A DNA stretch of 43,815 nucleotides from CAZKUN01 sp964555935. GTDB lineage: Bacteria > Armatimonadota > Zipacnadia > Zipacnadales > VGFC01. A program made the position numbers and the translations under genes. This document shows positions 13,883 to 23,554 of this stretch, piece after piece. Numbering within the stretch: the first letter of the stretch is position 1; the number at the start of each line of letters is the position of its first letter. The notes under the pieces were generated by a model that had not been told where the DNA came from, made no database searches, and saw nothing but the letters and a program-made list of their open reading frames with translations. The stretch covers positions 1 through 43,815 of the forward strand of contig CAZKUN010000050.1 of NCBI GenBank assembly GCA_964555935.1, given 5' to 3'.

Positions 13883-16372
13883 ATGAACTACGCCATCGTT
13901 GCCCTGCTCCCCATCGCATCCATCACTTCCGCCCAGGAATACGCCCCTAACGGCGGCTTCGAAGAGCCGTTCGTCGATGGCATCGGCGAGGGCTGGGGCG
14001 ACAACTCATCCTGGGCCAATCTCGATGTCGAGTATTCCCGCGATGACGTTGAGCCTCACGGTGGTGATTCCTGTCAGAAGATAACCCTCACCCGCTTCGG
14101 CGATGGGGCCATCCAGACCGTCCTGCGCGATCCTGTGGCGCTTGAGAACGGCGCGATCTATCGCGTGTCAGGCTGGTTTCGGGGCACTGGCGGCCAGGCC
14201 GCGCTCCAGCTCCGCTTTGCACCCGCGCCCTACACGGTCTACGTCGAGCAGCACGTCAACCTGGGCGACGAGTGGCAGGAGATCAGCTACGTCTGGACGT
14301 CTAGCGTCGACGATCCCGCCGGGCTCCTGATGATCCGTCTCACCGACTCGGGCGTGACATGGGTCGACGATGTCTCAGTCCGCCGGCTTTCCCCGGACGA
14401 ACTGCTGGAGTTTGCCGATGAGGTCCGGCCCGGCAACTTGCTTCACAATGGGGACTTCGATCTTGGCACGGCCAACTGGCTTGTCAACCACGGAGTCGAC
14501 TACACGGAAGAGCCCCGCCTGTCCGTTGAGGAGTCCTCCGACGGTCGCGTTGGGACGTTGGTCGTCCCCGCCGGCGTCCACGTCGCCCTATCCACCGACG
14601 CCGTGCCCGTCGCCTCAGGGCAACCCCTCCGCTTCTCCTGCGAGGTTCGGGCCGAGCCCGCCGTCTCCGTCCTCGCCAACTGCGCCAGCATCTGGCGCAC
14701 CGTGGATGTTGGTTCCGAGTGGCAGACGGTCGAGGGCGAATCCACTGCCCCGTTCCAACCCGAGCCCCACGCCTTCGCCCGGTTCACCCTTGCTGGCCCG
14801 ACGACGCTCTTTCTCGGTCGCGTCGGCCTTCGCCAGACCGATGACGCCGAAGTCGAGATCCCCAAAGCCGCCGCGATCGTCGACCGCCACCCCATGTCGC
14901 TCTATCACGTCGGCGAGACCCCGCGTCTTCGCTTGCTCAGCGGACCGGGATCTCAAGGCATGTGGTTCAACTGGGTCGTGCGCGACTTCTGGGGCAATGA
15001 GGTGCGCTCCGGGCGCTGGCGTGGATCGCCCAACCGTCTCGAACGCGACGCCGCGCTGGGTCGCCTGGGCTCAGGCTACTACCACGTCACCGTTTCGTGG
15101 ACCCACAATGAGCAAGACCTCTCAAACGAATCCGCCTTCGCGATATTGCCTCCACCGGAGCGCGCCTCTGATGCAGCCCAATCCCCCTTCGGGGCCCACT
15201 TCCCCGTCACCGAGACGGGCATCGGCCTCGCCCGCGCGGTCGGTGTCCGCTGGCTCAGGCTCCATCCGCCCAACCACACCAAGTGGCGCGTCGTCGAGCC
15301 CCAGCAGGGGCAGTGGGCGTGGCGCGACAAGGCGATTCGGACGGCTCGCGCCGCGGGACTGAGCCTCATCGGCTCCCTCGACCGTCTGCCCGATTGGGCC
15401 TCCACCGCGCCGGAGGATTTTGCCAGCAAGGCCTTCTACACGGGCAAGGGCGCGTGGGTACCGCGCGATTGGGGTGAGTGGGAGAACTACGTTACCGAGA
15501 CGGTCCGCCGCCACAAGAGCGACATCCACATCTGGGAGATCTGGAACGAGCCGAACCTCGAGTCCTGGCTCTACCCTCGCGAAGGCCAGACGCGGCCGGA
15601 AGCGTATGTTGAGATGCTCGGGCACACTTACCCGATCGTCAAGCGCGAGGATCCCGACGCGGTCGTATGGGGCGCGTGTATCGCGGGAGCGGTGAACGAG
15701 GGCTCGTCCCAACTTGAGTTCGCTGACAGCATCATCGGCATGGGCGCTTTGGATCTGATGGATGTCTTCAGCTTCCACGAATACATCTCCTACGCCATCG
15801 ATGAGCGCGGCGACCCAATCGAAACGTGGACGGAGCGCCTGCGCGAGCGCATGAGGGCCGCCGGACGGGAGTTGCCACTCGTCAACAGTGAGGGTGGGTT
15901 CTCATCGCCCGGCACGGCACTCTCCTACCGTCCGGGCGGCTCGGGCTACGTGCCCGCCGACAGAATGGCCTCGCTCATCGTCCGCCAGCACGTTTCGCAG
16001 TTCGCCGCGGGCGTCGAGCAGTTCTACTTCTACAACTTCTTCATCGACGGCTCGCCGGTGGTGAAAGACTGGGAAGGCTTCCTCGAGGGTGATGGCCAGC
16101 CACTGCCAAACGTCCCCGCCTACGCCGTCATGACCTGGCTCCTTGACGGCGCCGAGTATCTGCGCACCGAGCGCCCAAACGTCGACGCCTGGATCCATCA
16201 CTTCCAGACGCCCTCGGGACCGCTCGCCGTTGCCTGGACGCGATCCGGCACCCGCCGGACCCTCGCCGTCGAGGGCGCCACCGAGGCCTTCGATGTCATG
16301 GGCGCGCCGGTCGAAGTCGCCACTGACGAGGCCATCGAGATCACCGAATGGCCGACCTACATTCGCTCGTAG
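13883..16372 (+). CDS. Exported multidomain clan GH-A glycoside hydrolase (GH39/GH5-like)
   Basis: An 829-residue exported enzyme. The signal peptide is residues 1-17 (MNYAIVALLPIASITSAQ). Two tandem beta-sandwich binding modules of the CBM4/CenC type follow at about 19-165 (NGGFEEPFVDGIGEGW) and 175-325 (LLHNGDFDLGTANWLV). An Ig-like domain lies at about 340-425. A TIM barrel at about 440-760 carries the clan GH-A pair: acid/base E556 in WEIWNEPNLESW and candidate nucleophile E670 in PLVNSEGGFSS. The WLRLHPPNHTKWRVVEP opening is typical of GH39-like beta-xylosidase relatives. A short beta domain ends the protein. It should cleave beta-linked glycans by a retaining mechanism; the substrate is not evident. 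The ATG at 13883 begins the signal peptide. It ends 26 bases from the convergent VanW gene. Confidence 0.88.
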   Translation: MNYAIVALLPIASITSAQEYAPNGGFEEPFVDGIGEGWGDNSSWANLDVEYSRDDVEPHGGDSCQKITLTRFGDGAIQTVLRDPVALENGAIYRVSGWFRGTGGQAALQLRFAPAPYTVYVEQHVNLGDEWQEISYVWTSSVDDPAGLLMIRLTDSGVTWVDDVSVRRLSPDELLEFADEVRPGNLLHNGDFDLGTANWLVNHGVDYTEEPRLSVEESSDGRVGTLVVPAGVHVALSTDAVPVASGQPLRFSCEVRAEPAVSVLANCASIWRTVDVGSEWQTVEGESTAPFQPEPHAFARFTLAGPTTLFLGRVGLRQTDDAEVEIPKAAAIVDRHPMSLYHVGETPRLRLLSGPGSQGMWFNWVVRDFWGNEVRSGRWRGSPNRLERDAALGRLGSGYYHVTVSWTHNEQDLSNESAFAILPPPERASDAAQSPFGAHFPVTETGIGLARAVGVRWLRLHPPNHTKWRVVEPQQGQWAWRDKAIRTARAAGLSLIGSLDRLPDWASTAPEDFASKAFYTGKGAWVPRDWGEWENYVTETVRRHKSDIHIWEIWNEPNLESWLYPREGQTRPEAYVEMLGHTYPIVKREDPDAVVWGACIAGAVNEGSSQLEFADSIIGMGALDLMDVFSFHEYISYAIDERGDPIETWTERLRERMRAAGRELPLVNSEGGFSSPGTALSYRPGGSGYVPADRMASLIVRQHVSQFAAGVEQFYFYNFFIDGSPVVKDWEGFLEGDGQPLPNVPAYAVMTWLLDGAEYLRTERPNVDAWIHHFQTPSGPLAVAWTRSGTRRTLAVEGATEAFDVMGAPVEVATDEAIEITEWPTYIRS

Positions 16373-16398
16373 GGCGGGATCCAGTCGTGATGCTTGCG

Positions 16399-17175
16399 CT
16401 ACGGGACGGCGGGACTGCGCGGGCCGGCGCGCACGACGCGGTTCATGGCGGGGTATGAGTCTCGGGAGATGAGTTCGCGAGTGCCCTTGCGTTCGCCGCG
16501 CATGAAGGTGCGATAGACGGCGACCCTCGCTCCGGGCCGGCCCCGCGTGAGTTGGCGGCGCTCCCCCGCATCGAGGTTGGTGTCGACCCGCACAACCTCG
16601 ACGGGCTCGACGGTGGCTGTCGGCTCGCACTCGATCGTCGCCATCGGACCGGCGTCGGCCCCGAGCACGCGGAATCCAAGGCTTTCGTCGCCGATGATCG
16701 TCTCGATGCGGACGGGCCAGGCGTATGGGTTGCGGATTCGGAGGTCGATGTTGAACTGCGCCACAGCGGCATCGCGACCGGGGGGCACGTACGTGGGCGC
16801 CCACGTGTGCCGATGCCGCTCGACCACCTCCAGCCCCGCGACCAACGCTGCGTTGTAGAGCGCGCTCGAGGCCTGGCACACGCCGCCGCCCCAGTCGAGC
16901 ACGAGTTCGCCGTCGTAACTCACCGGCGCTAGTTCGTACCCCTGATCGGGCGTCCACTGACCGACGGTCTTGTTGAATGAGATCTCTCTTCCCGGCTCGA
17001 TGCGGACGCCGTCGAGGGCCTTTGCCGCGCGGGCGGCGTTGTCTCGCTGGGCGCGGGTGCGCGTGTGGAGCGACGTGGAGTAGCTGCCCATCTCCCGGTC
17101 GTCCGGCGGCATCCCCAGCGCGCATGCGACCGCGCCGATCAGCAGAGCCCCGATTGTGATTTTGAAGAGCCTCAT
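16399..17175 (-). CDS. Exported VanW-family protein
   Basis: A 258-residue protein with an N-terminal signal (MRLFKITIGALLIGAVACALG). C18 sits in a poor lipobox, so lipidation is uncertain. The VanW domain spans about 35-165, with the hallmark stretch GREISFNKTVGQWTP, YELAPVSYDGELVLDWGGG and VCQASSALYNAAL, then RHRHTWAPTYVPPGRDA and FNIDLRIRNPYAWPVRI. VanW domains occur in vancomycin-resistance clusters of some Gram-positives and in many envelope proteins without resistance roles. The biochemical function is unknown and the WGGGVCQ-S motif suggests a catalytic Cys. It follows the alpha-2-macroglobulin gene by 28 bases with a GAGG site, so it is likely the last gene of that operon. The context points to cell-envelope work, not antibiotic resistance. 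Confidence 0.88.
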   Translation of the reverse strand: MRLFKITIGALLIGAVACALGMPPDDREMGSYSTSLHTRTRAQRDNAARAAKALDGVRIEPGREISFNKTVGQWTPDQGYELAPVSYDGELVLDWGGGVCQASSALYNAALVAGLEVVERHRHTWAPTYVPPGRDAAVAQFNIDLRIRNPYAWPVRIETIIGDESLGFRVLGADAGPMATIECEPTATVEPVEVVRVDTNLDAGERRQLTRGRPGARVAVYRTFMRGERKGTRELISRDSYPAMNRVVRAGPRSPAVP

Positions 17176-17203
17176 GTTCAGCCTCGTGACGTCTCGGCGG
17201 GTG

Positions 17204-20200
17204 CTAGTCGGTTACTCGGACGACGTTCGCCTTGCCCTCGGATCGGATCTCCGGGTTGTACATGTCGAAGACCTTCGGCGGGAGCGCTGTGAACTCGCCG
17301 GGGATCTGTGCCGCGAGTCTGTAGCGCAGGCGGCGGGCACCAGGCACAAGACGCGTGATGGCGAAGGCCATGCGCTCGTCCCGCGCAATCTCCTCGACCC
17401 ACCAGTTATCCCACTCCCATGTCTCAACGCGGCCTCGCGTCAGCACCTCACACCCCGCCGGCAACATGTCTTCGACGAGGAGGTGGTCGAACTCGCGATC
17501 GGCCCGCACGGTCAACGTGACTTCGATGATATCGCCGCTCTCGAAGGTGAGTTCATGCGGCGACGGCGCCACGGCTTCGTCGTCATCACCGCCGCGCTCG
17601 ACCTTGCGGTAACTGCGCTCCACCATCAGTCCGGGCGCGGATCTGCCGTTTCGCGTCATGTCGGAACTGACATAGCGCTCGCGGGTTGACGTTACGTACA
17701 GGTTGCCCGTGCCGCTTCGCTCCACCCAACACTCCCCGGCTTCGGCTCCGACGGGAATGGTAATCACCTGCTCCGGGCGGAAGATGTCCTCCGGCCCGAA
17801 GTGGACGACAGCGATTTCGTCGTCGCCGAAGCGCACGGTCACGTCCATGTCCGGAGCGAGTTCGTCCGAGATGAGAGCGTACTCGCTGAGCGCGTAGACG
17901 GCGAAGGCGGTGTCGCGCGTTGATGTCCAGTGGTTCGCCTGGCGCTGCTTGATGATCCACTGGACAAGGGGCGCCAAGCGCTCATCGTCGGGCGTGAGTT
18001 CACATGCCGCGGACAGCACGGCCGACGCGACTTCCACCTGCGAGCGCCAGCGACCGCGGTTGACTCGGAACTCCCCTTCCGCATCGTACTCGGTCCAGGC
18101 GTCGCTGAGAATCTCGCGCGCCTCGGTTGGGCCTCGAGTGTACAGGACCGCCCGGGCCAGCATCGCTCGGCCCCAATCGCTGAGGAAGCCCTGCTCCCGT
18201 CCGTCGTCGGCCATCAGCGGCGCTATCACCAACAGCGACGCGTCCTTCCTTCCGCCCCTCGCCAGCACGGCGGCGGCGTAAGCGCGCGTGTCCATCGCGA
18301 GCTTCTTCTGCTGCTCTACCTGCTCGGCGAGAGAGCTGAGGCCTCTGCGCAGCGCGCGATCGTTGACATCGAACCCCGCGTCGCGGGCCTCCAGCAAGCC
18401 GTAGGTCGCGTAGGCAGTCATCCACACGTCCGGACTGTCGTGGCGCCACCAGCCCCACCCGCCGTCGTAGTTCTGCATGTCATACAGTCGGAGCAAGCCG
18501 GAGTCGACCATCTTCGGCAGCTCTTCCTGGAGTTCCGGATTCTCCGCGCCAAGCTGCTCGAGCACGCGCATCACGGCGATGTCCGGTAGGAACGAACTCA
18601 TCGTCTGCTCGACGCACCCGTAGGGGTACTTGGCAAGATACGGCAAGGCCCCGAGCATCGCTCCGCCGACCGAGGGTGACAGGCGCACCGTCATGCGCTG
18701 CGTCCCAGGAATGTCGTTCGCCGACGGCACGTACCCGATCGCGGCGCTTCCCTCGACAGCCCACGACGACTGAACCGAGCGTTCGCGCCCGAGAGGGAAG
18801 CATGGCAGCGTCAGCTCCATGGCGTCGCCAAGCTGGCCCGCCTGGGCCTTCACGTGGATGCGAGCGGAGTCGACTGCCGCGACCGATGCGGACCACTCGA
18901 CGCGCTCGGATCCACCGGCGGGCACGGCCACGGATGCGGCCGCGCTGGACTCGAACCCGAGGCCCTCGCCACTCATCTCGACCTGCGCCGTCACCGGGCC
19001 GGAGGTCTCGTTATGCACAACCGCGGCCAATTGCACCGAATCGCCCTGCACGAGAAACCTGGGCGCGACGAGCCGCACCATGAACGGCTTGTTGACAACG
19101 CGCTTCTCGACGGCTTGGCCGACATGCGTGTCGAGCGTCACCGCGCGGCACGTGGCGCGCCATGTGGTCAAGTTGTCGGGAATGGTGATGCTGAATGAGG
19201 CCTCGCCGTTCGCGTCCGTAACGGTGGACGGGTGCCAATAGGCCGTGTCGCGGAAGTCCTTGCGCGTGCGGATGGACCCAGGGCCCTTGTCGTCGCCCGC
19301 GAGGTAGACCTCCGGGAACGAGAACGCCGTGTCTACCTGGATGGCGCGCTTGGGATAGAAGTACTGAAGGATGTTCGTGGCCCGCTCGCGAGCGATCGCG
19401 TAGATGGCCTCGTCAACCAAGCCAAGCGAGACCTCGGCCTGAACGGGCTCGCCCGACGGTGAGAGCGCGCGGACGCGGTATTGTGCCGCCTGGCCTGGCT
19501 CGTAGGCCGCCTGGTCAGGCACGATCTCGACCTGGAGGGCCTTGCTCTCACGCGAGACGTTCAGCGCCGCGGATCCGCTGAGGAGCTTCTTCTCGTGGAC
19601 GAAGCTCACGGCCGCGTTGACCGAGGGCATGTGCTCGGGCGCGATATCGATGGAAATGACCGTGGCCTTGTCCTCGAGCCGGACGACGCGATGCTCGAGA
19701 ATGCCGCCGCTTTCGATGGTCAGGAGCGCGGATATCGGCGCGTGGCGCGTGCGGACGATTACCTCGGCCGTGTCACCCTCGTGGTATAGATCCCGGTCGG
19801 CGCGGACGCTGAGGTCCTGGTATGGGTACGAGTATGAGTCTCCGCCCGAGGACATCACCCAGAGGGAAGTGGAGCGGCGGATGACGTTCTTGCTGTCGTC
19901 CTTCGCCATCGCGACCAGGCGGTAGTCGCCGCCGCGCGTCGGCGTGACGCTCACTGTGGCGACGCCGTTATCGTCGGTCGTCCAGACGGCCACGTCCTCT
20001 TCGATGATCTGCTCTTCGCCGTCCGTCCACTGAGCGACACCGAACTCGATCCGGCCGCGAATGTCCGGTTGGGGGTTGCCATCGTAATCGATCGCCCGGA
20101 TGGTCGCCGTCACCGGATCGCCCGGCGGGACAGACCAATCATCGAAGGAGACCTCAAGTCGCATGTCGCCCTGAGTTACGAGGGTTGAGCCTGTCTGCGA

Positions 20201-21868
20201 CACGCTTCGTCGGCTATCGTCGACGATCTCAACGTGGATCACGAAGCGCTCATCGTAGTCAAGGGCCTCGGCGTCTTCCGCGTCCTCGTCGCGCGTCGGC
20301 ACGGCGATAGCGAGCCGGCCGTGCTCGTCGGTGCGTCCATCGCCGCGCGCCAGCACTTCGCCCTCGTCGGTGTCGTAGGCCTCGTAGAGATCGGCGTCCC
20401 ACTCGTCATAGTGCGGGTGGTACCAGTGCCCAGCGCGGGTCACGTAGTACTCGACGGCCGCATCGGCGACGGGGGCGCCGAAGTAGTACTTCGCCTCGAC
20501 GACGGCCTCGATCTCCTCGCCACGAGTATAGCGCTCGCGGGCGGGGGTTACGGTGGCCTCGAACTCAGGTTTGCGGTACTCAGCCACGTTGAAGACGTAC
20601 TCGTAGGTCGCCGCGCCGACCGTCAGGGTGAGCGTGTAAGGGCCCGGAAGGGCGCTGTCAGATAGCTCAAAGCTCCCATTCAGAGAGCCGTAAGCGTTGG
20701 TCTCGTACTTCTCCGAATGCACGACGTTCTCGCGCTCATCCACCACGCGCACGCGAATGCTGCGAGGCTCGGGTACGCTGTAGTCCGATCCATCGATCTC
20801 GCGCAGGAGCGATTTGAAGTGGACGGCGTGTCCAGGCCGGTAGACAGGCCTGTCGGTGTACGTGTAGACCCGCATGGGGCCCTGCTCGCGATGCCAGTAG
20901 GGGTACCACTCCGCGACCGCGAGGGAGCCGTTGTGACGCCCGATGACCTCGTAGGTGTCGGCCTTCTCAACCTCGATGTCCAAGGCGAGCAGGCCGTCGG
21001 GCCCAGTCGTCCCCTTGGTGACCGTGTCGCCATCGTGGCGGACCAATGCCGAGACGCCGGGAAGAGCCTCGCCCGTGCGGATGTCGGCGGCGAATATGAT
21101 GGCCTCATCGCGCGAGGCTTTGACCACGAGACCGAGGTCGGTCACTGTAACGACGTTGAGCCGCCGGAGGTCGTCCGCCGACACCGATACCAGGTACATG
21201 CCGGGCTCAAGAGCGCCGAGCGAGACCTGCTCGCGGAAGACTCCTTCGAGATCGCGCGCCGCGACGCTCAGCTCCCAGGACTTGACCTGCTCCAACTCCT
21301 TGACGGCTGTCAGCTCGACGTCTTCGAGCTTGCGCCCGTGGGTCGACAGCCCGTTCGGCAGCCAGCCTGACCAACGGCTTATCGCGACATCGGTGTCGAC
21401 CCGGTGCAGCGAGATCGAGAGTTCTTCAGCCGTCACGAAGCCATGCACGCGCAGCATCGGCTGTTCGTCCGTGCCGAAGACCTGTTGGGGTTGGAAGACG
21501 CGCAGGAATGGCTCGGTCGGCTCGAGTTCGAAGACCGCCGTGGCAACCTCGCCCTCCTCGACCTTGATCTTGCCCTTGGGCTGTTCGTGGGCGTGGGTCT
21601 CGGTGACCAACGAGTACTTGCCGACGGGCACGTTGTTGAAGCTGAACGAGCCGTCGTCGCTTGTTTTGGCGTGGCGGGCGCGCTCCTTGCGGTCTACAGG
21701 GACGAGAGTGACCGGGACGCCCGCCAGCATGTCCCCGCGCTCGGCGGTGACGAGCGTGCCCGAAACTTGCCCGTGGGGGGTCTCGGACCAGAGCAAGTGC
21801 ATCACAACCAGGCCAGAAATCGTGAGCATCGCAGCCAGCATCTTCGAGCGACCAGTAGAGGCCCTCAT
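17204..21868 (-). CDS. Bacterial alpha-2-macroglobulin family protein
   Basis: A 1554-residue envelope protein, similar in size to other bacterial alpha-2-macroglobulins. These trap attacking proteases by a bait-region cleavage that exposes a reactive thioester. It has an N-terminal signal or anchor (KMLAAMLTISGLVVMHLLW) and a carboxypeptidase-regulatory-like beta domain at about 35-105 (GSFSFNNVPVGKYSLV). Macroglobulin domains follow, with TDRPVYRPGHAVHFKSLLRE near residue 335 and VTDANGEASFSITIPDNLT W..ATCRAVT. The thioester domain carries C1085-V-E-Q1088 in YPYGCVEQTMSSFLPD, so the thioester pair is intact. Its ATG overlaps the stop of the preceding polytopic membrane protein (ATGA), which implies translational coupling. 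The usual bacterial partner, penicillin-binding protein 1C, is absent from the window; a VanW gene follows. No lipobox is visible. Confidence 0.93.
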   Translation of the reverse strand: MRASTGRSKMLAAMLTISGLVVMHLLWSETPHGQVSGTLVTAERGDMLAGVPVTLVPVDRKERARHAKTSDDGSFSFNNVPVGKYSLVTETHAHEQPKGKIKVEEGEVATAVFELEPTEPFLRVFQPQQVFGTDEQPMLRVHGFVTAEELSISLHRVDTDVAISRWSGWLPNGLSTHGRKLEDVELTAVKELEQVKSWELSVAARDLEGVFREQVSLGALEPGMYLVSVSADDLRRLNVVTVTDLGLVVKASRDEAIIFAADIRTGEALPGVSALVRHDGDTVTKGTTGPDGLLALDIEVEKADTYEVIGRHNGSLAVAEWYPYWHREQGPMRVYTYTDRPVYRPGHAVHFKSLLREIDGSDYSVPEPRSIRVRVVDERENVVHSEKYETNAYGSLNGSFELSDSALPGPYTLTLTVGAATYEYVFNVAEYRKPEFEATVTPARERYTRGEEIEAVVEAKYYFGAPVADAAVEYYVTRAGHWYHPHYDEWDADLYEAYDTDEGEVLARGDGRTDEHGRLAIAVPTRDEDAEDAEALDYDERFVIHVEIVDDSRRSVSQTGSTLVTQGDMRLEVSFDDWSVPPGDPVTATIRAIDYDGNPQPDIRGRIEFGVAQWTDGEEQIIEEDVAVWTTDDNGVATVSVTPTRGGDYRLVAMAKDDSKNVIRRSTSLWVMSSGGDSYSYPYQDLSVRADRDLYHEGDTAEVIVRTRHAPISALLTIESGGILEHRVVRLEDKATVISIDIAPEHMPSVNAAVSFVHEKKLLSGSAALNVSRESKALQVEIVPDQAAYEPGQAAQYRVRALSPSGEPVQAEVSLGLVDEAIYAIARERATNILQYFYPKRAIQVDTAFSFPEVYLAGDDKGPGSIRTRKDFRDTAYWHPSTVTDANGEASFSITIPDNLTTWRATCRAVTLDTHVGQAVEKRVVNKPFMVRLVAPRFLVQGDSVQLAAVVHNETSGPVTAQVEMSGEGLGFESSAAASVAVPAGGSERVEWSASVAAVDSARIHVKAQAGQLGDAMELTLPCFPLGRERSVQSSWAVEGSAAIGYVPSANDIPGTQRMTVRLSPSVGGAMLGALPYLAKYPYGCVEQTMSSFLPDIAVMRVLEQLGAENPELQEELPKMVDSGLLRLYDMQNYDGGWGWWRHDSPDVWMTAYATYGLLEARDAGFDVNDRALRRGLSSLAEQVEQQKKLAMDTRAYAAAVLARGGRKDASLLVIAPLMADDGREQGFLSDWGRAMLARAVLYTRGPTEAREILSDAWTEYDAEGEFRVNRGRWRSQVEVASAVLSAACELTPDDERLAPLVQWIIKQRQANHWTSTRDTAFAVYALSEYALISDELAPDMDVTVRFGDDEIAVVHFGPEDIFRPEQVITIPVGAEAGECWVERSGTGNLYVTSTRERYVSSDMTRNGRSAPGLMVERSYRKVERGGDDDEAVAPSPHELTFESGDIIEVTLTVRADREFDHLLVEDMLPAGCEVLTRGRVETWEWDNWWVEEIARDERMAFAITRLVPGARRLRYRLAAQIPGEFTALPPKVFDMYNPEIRSEGKANVVRVTD

Positions 21869-23460
21869 TGGTCAGGCCCTCCCTTCGCCCGCGACCGGCG
21901 CCAGGCGTCAACCCCAATCCAGATCAACACTACAGCCATCAGCCCTGCCGCGATCAGTACCTTGACAGCGCGCGTCAGTTCGAGCGTCAGAACGCTCGGG
22001 GCAAGACGAATCGCCACCAGCGTCGCGGCGACGAGAGGGACCATCGGCGCGCCGGCCAGCACCATCTCGCGAGAACGGCCCGACGTCCACGCTACGAGTA
22101 GCATCCACGTGACCTGAGCGAAGACCAAGCCGATGAGGAAGGCGTTGAGGGCCTTCACCCCCCACACGGCAGCCAGCGCCGGCGGCACGACCACAATCAC
22201 GATCATGAGGAATATGGTTCGCACGGCTGTTGCGGGCGTCGCTCTGGCCCCGCCCCCCGTGCTGAACGCCATCAGCCCAAAACAGGCTCCGAGCCCGAGC
22301 ACGACCGAGAGGTAGTCGTAGTGCTGCTGGAAATCGAGCGCGAGGCCCTTGCCCGCGCGTTCGATGAAGACTCGATTGAGGGTGAGCAGCAACATGACGG
22401 TCACTCCGCCCAGGGCTATCGACTCGGACACCGGTTCGCTCGCGCGTTCCCGGCTCAGGTAGGCCGCGGCGATGACTGGAAGCCCGGCGATCAGGGCGAG
22501 GGCTTCGCCATATCCATGCAGGCTCCGGAAAGCCACGGCGACGACGGCGAGGATCAGCAGCGCGGCCCCAAACGACAGAGCCACCGGCTGGAAGCCTTCG
22601 TCCTCGCGCTCGTCTCTCGTCAGCGCGGCCATGACGATGGCGACTACCAGCAGGAGTCCGTACAGCGTCACGTCCCACGCGAGGTCGGGGAGGATCCGGT
22701 CCTTCAGCAGCGCGGTGACAAGCACCGCGGCCACCCCCGCCACGCCTCCTCGCATCACTGCGGTCCAGCGCGGCAAGCCGCTGTCGCGCCCTCCCGTAGC
22801 CAGGACCATCATCAGCGCCTCGGCGGCCAGGAGCAGTACCGGCACGACCCAGTAGGCTTCTTCCTCGGCGCCCGCCACCGGAGACGGGAAGTGATCGATC
22901 CCCAGCCTGGCGCCGGCGATGACCGCGATGGTCGCGAGCGCGAAGACTTCCATGCCTCGGTAGCAACTTCGCGCGATGCGCAACTCGCTCGGAGCGGCAG
23001 CGAACGCCGGTCGGAGGATTACGCTGGACGCGACGGCCCAAACAGCCGCCGCCAATCCACACCCGCTGAGCGCTTCATGCGCGTGGCCGCGCAGAACGAG
23101 GAGGACGACCGCCGGTGCGAGGCACCCCGCCGATAGCAACCCCGCGACGCGCACGCACCAATCCTGTTCTTCGAAACTGCCCGCGGATTCGAAGAACGCG
23201 ATGATAGCCACGGCGCCGCCAATGAGGACGCCCCAGGCGAGGGCCATCCCGCTCCCGGACGATCGGCCGAGAACGGCCGCGATCACGAATATGACGCCGG
23301 TCAGACCAAGGGATATCATCCACGGGAGCCGCAGCTCCGGCGAAGCCAAAGCCTTCCACTTGGCCGCCCGCGGACCGCATTGTGGGGCCACGGATGCGTA
23401 GACCAGTCCTATCACAGATGCTGCGACAGCGATCGCCGCAAAAACAGTCGCCACCCTCAC
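21865..23460 (-). CDS. Polytopic membrane protein of unknown family, about 17 helices
   Basis: A 531-residue integral membrane protein that I do not recognise. Hydrophobic segments are spaced along the whole length (for example ATVFAAIAVAASVIGLVYA, MISLGLTGVIFVIAAVLG, WVVPVLLLAAEALMMVLA, YGLLLVVAIVMAAL, IFLMIVIVVVPPALAAV, VLIAAGLMAVVLIWIGV). I count 16 or 17. Short charged loops separate them (GGRDSGLPR, TRDEREDEGFQP) and the C-terminus is basic (WRRSRAKGG). No transporter signature, ATP-binding motif or large extracytoplasmic domain is seen. The GTG start has GGAAG seven bases upstream. Its stop overlaps the alpha-2-macroglobulin start by four bases, which strongly suggests the two products work in the same complex or compartment. 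It follows the hybrid kinase gene by 94 bases. A transporter, flippase-like or scaffold role are equally open. Confidence 0.85.
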   Translation of the reverse strand: MRVATVFAAIAVAASVIGLVYASVAPQCGPRAAKWKALASPELRLPWMISLGLTGVIFVIAAVLGRSSGSGMALAWGVLIGGAVAIIAFFESAGSFEEQDWCVRVAGLLSAGCLAPAVVLLVLRGHAHEALSGCGLAAAVWAVASSVILRPAFAAAPSELRIARSCYRGMEVFALATIAVIAGARLGIDHFPSPVAGAEEEAYWVVPVLLLAAEALMMVLATGGRDSGLPRWTAVMRGGVAGVAAVLVTALLKDRILPDLAWDVTLYGLLLVVAIVMAALTRDEREDEGFQPVALSFGAALLILAVVAVAFRSLHGYGEALALIAGLPVIAAAYLSRERASEPVSESIALGGVTVMLLLTLNRVFIERAGKGLALDFQQHYDYLSVVLGLGACFGLMAFSTGGGARATPATAVRTIFLMIVIVVVPPALAAVWGVKALNAFLIGLVFAQVTWMLLVAWTSGRSREMVLAGAPMVPLVAATLVAIRLAPSVLTLELTRAVKVLIAAGLMAVVLIWIGVDAWRRSRAKGGPDQ

Positions 23461-23554
23461 ACCCCACTTCCAGGAGTCCGCGGTTCACCCGCGCATCCGG
23501 CGAGCATTCGTAGCCACTACGCGCGCGCCGCCCAGTTCGTTCAAAACAGACTGT

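Noticed and set aside
16399..17175. VanW protein as a vancomycin-resistance determinant
   Set aside because: No vanHAX, vanS/vanR or D-Ala ligase genes are present. VanW domains are common in envelope proteins without resistance function.
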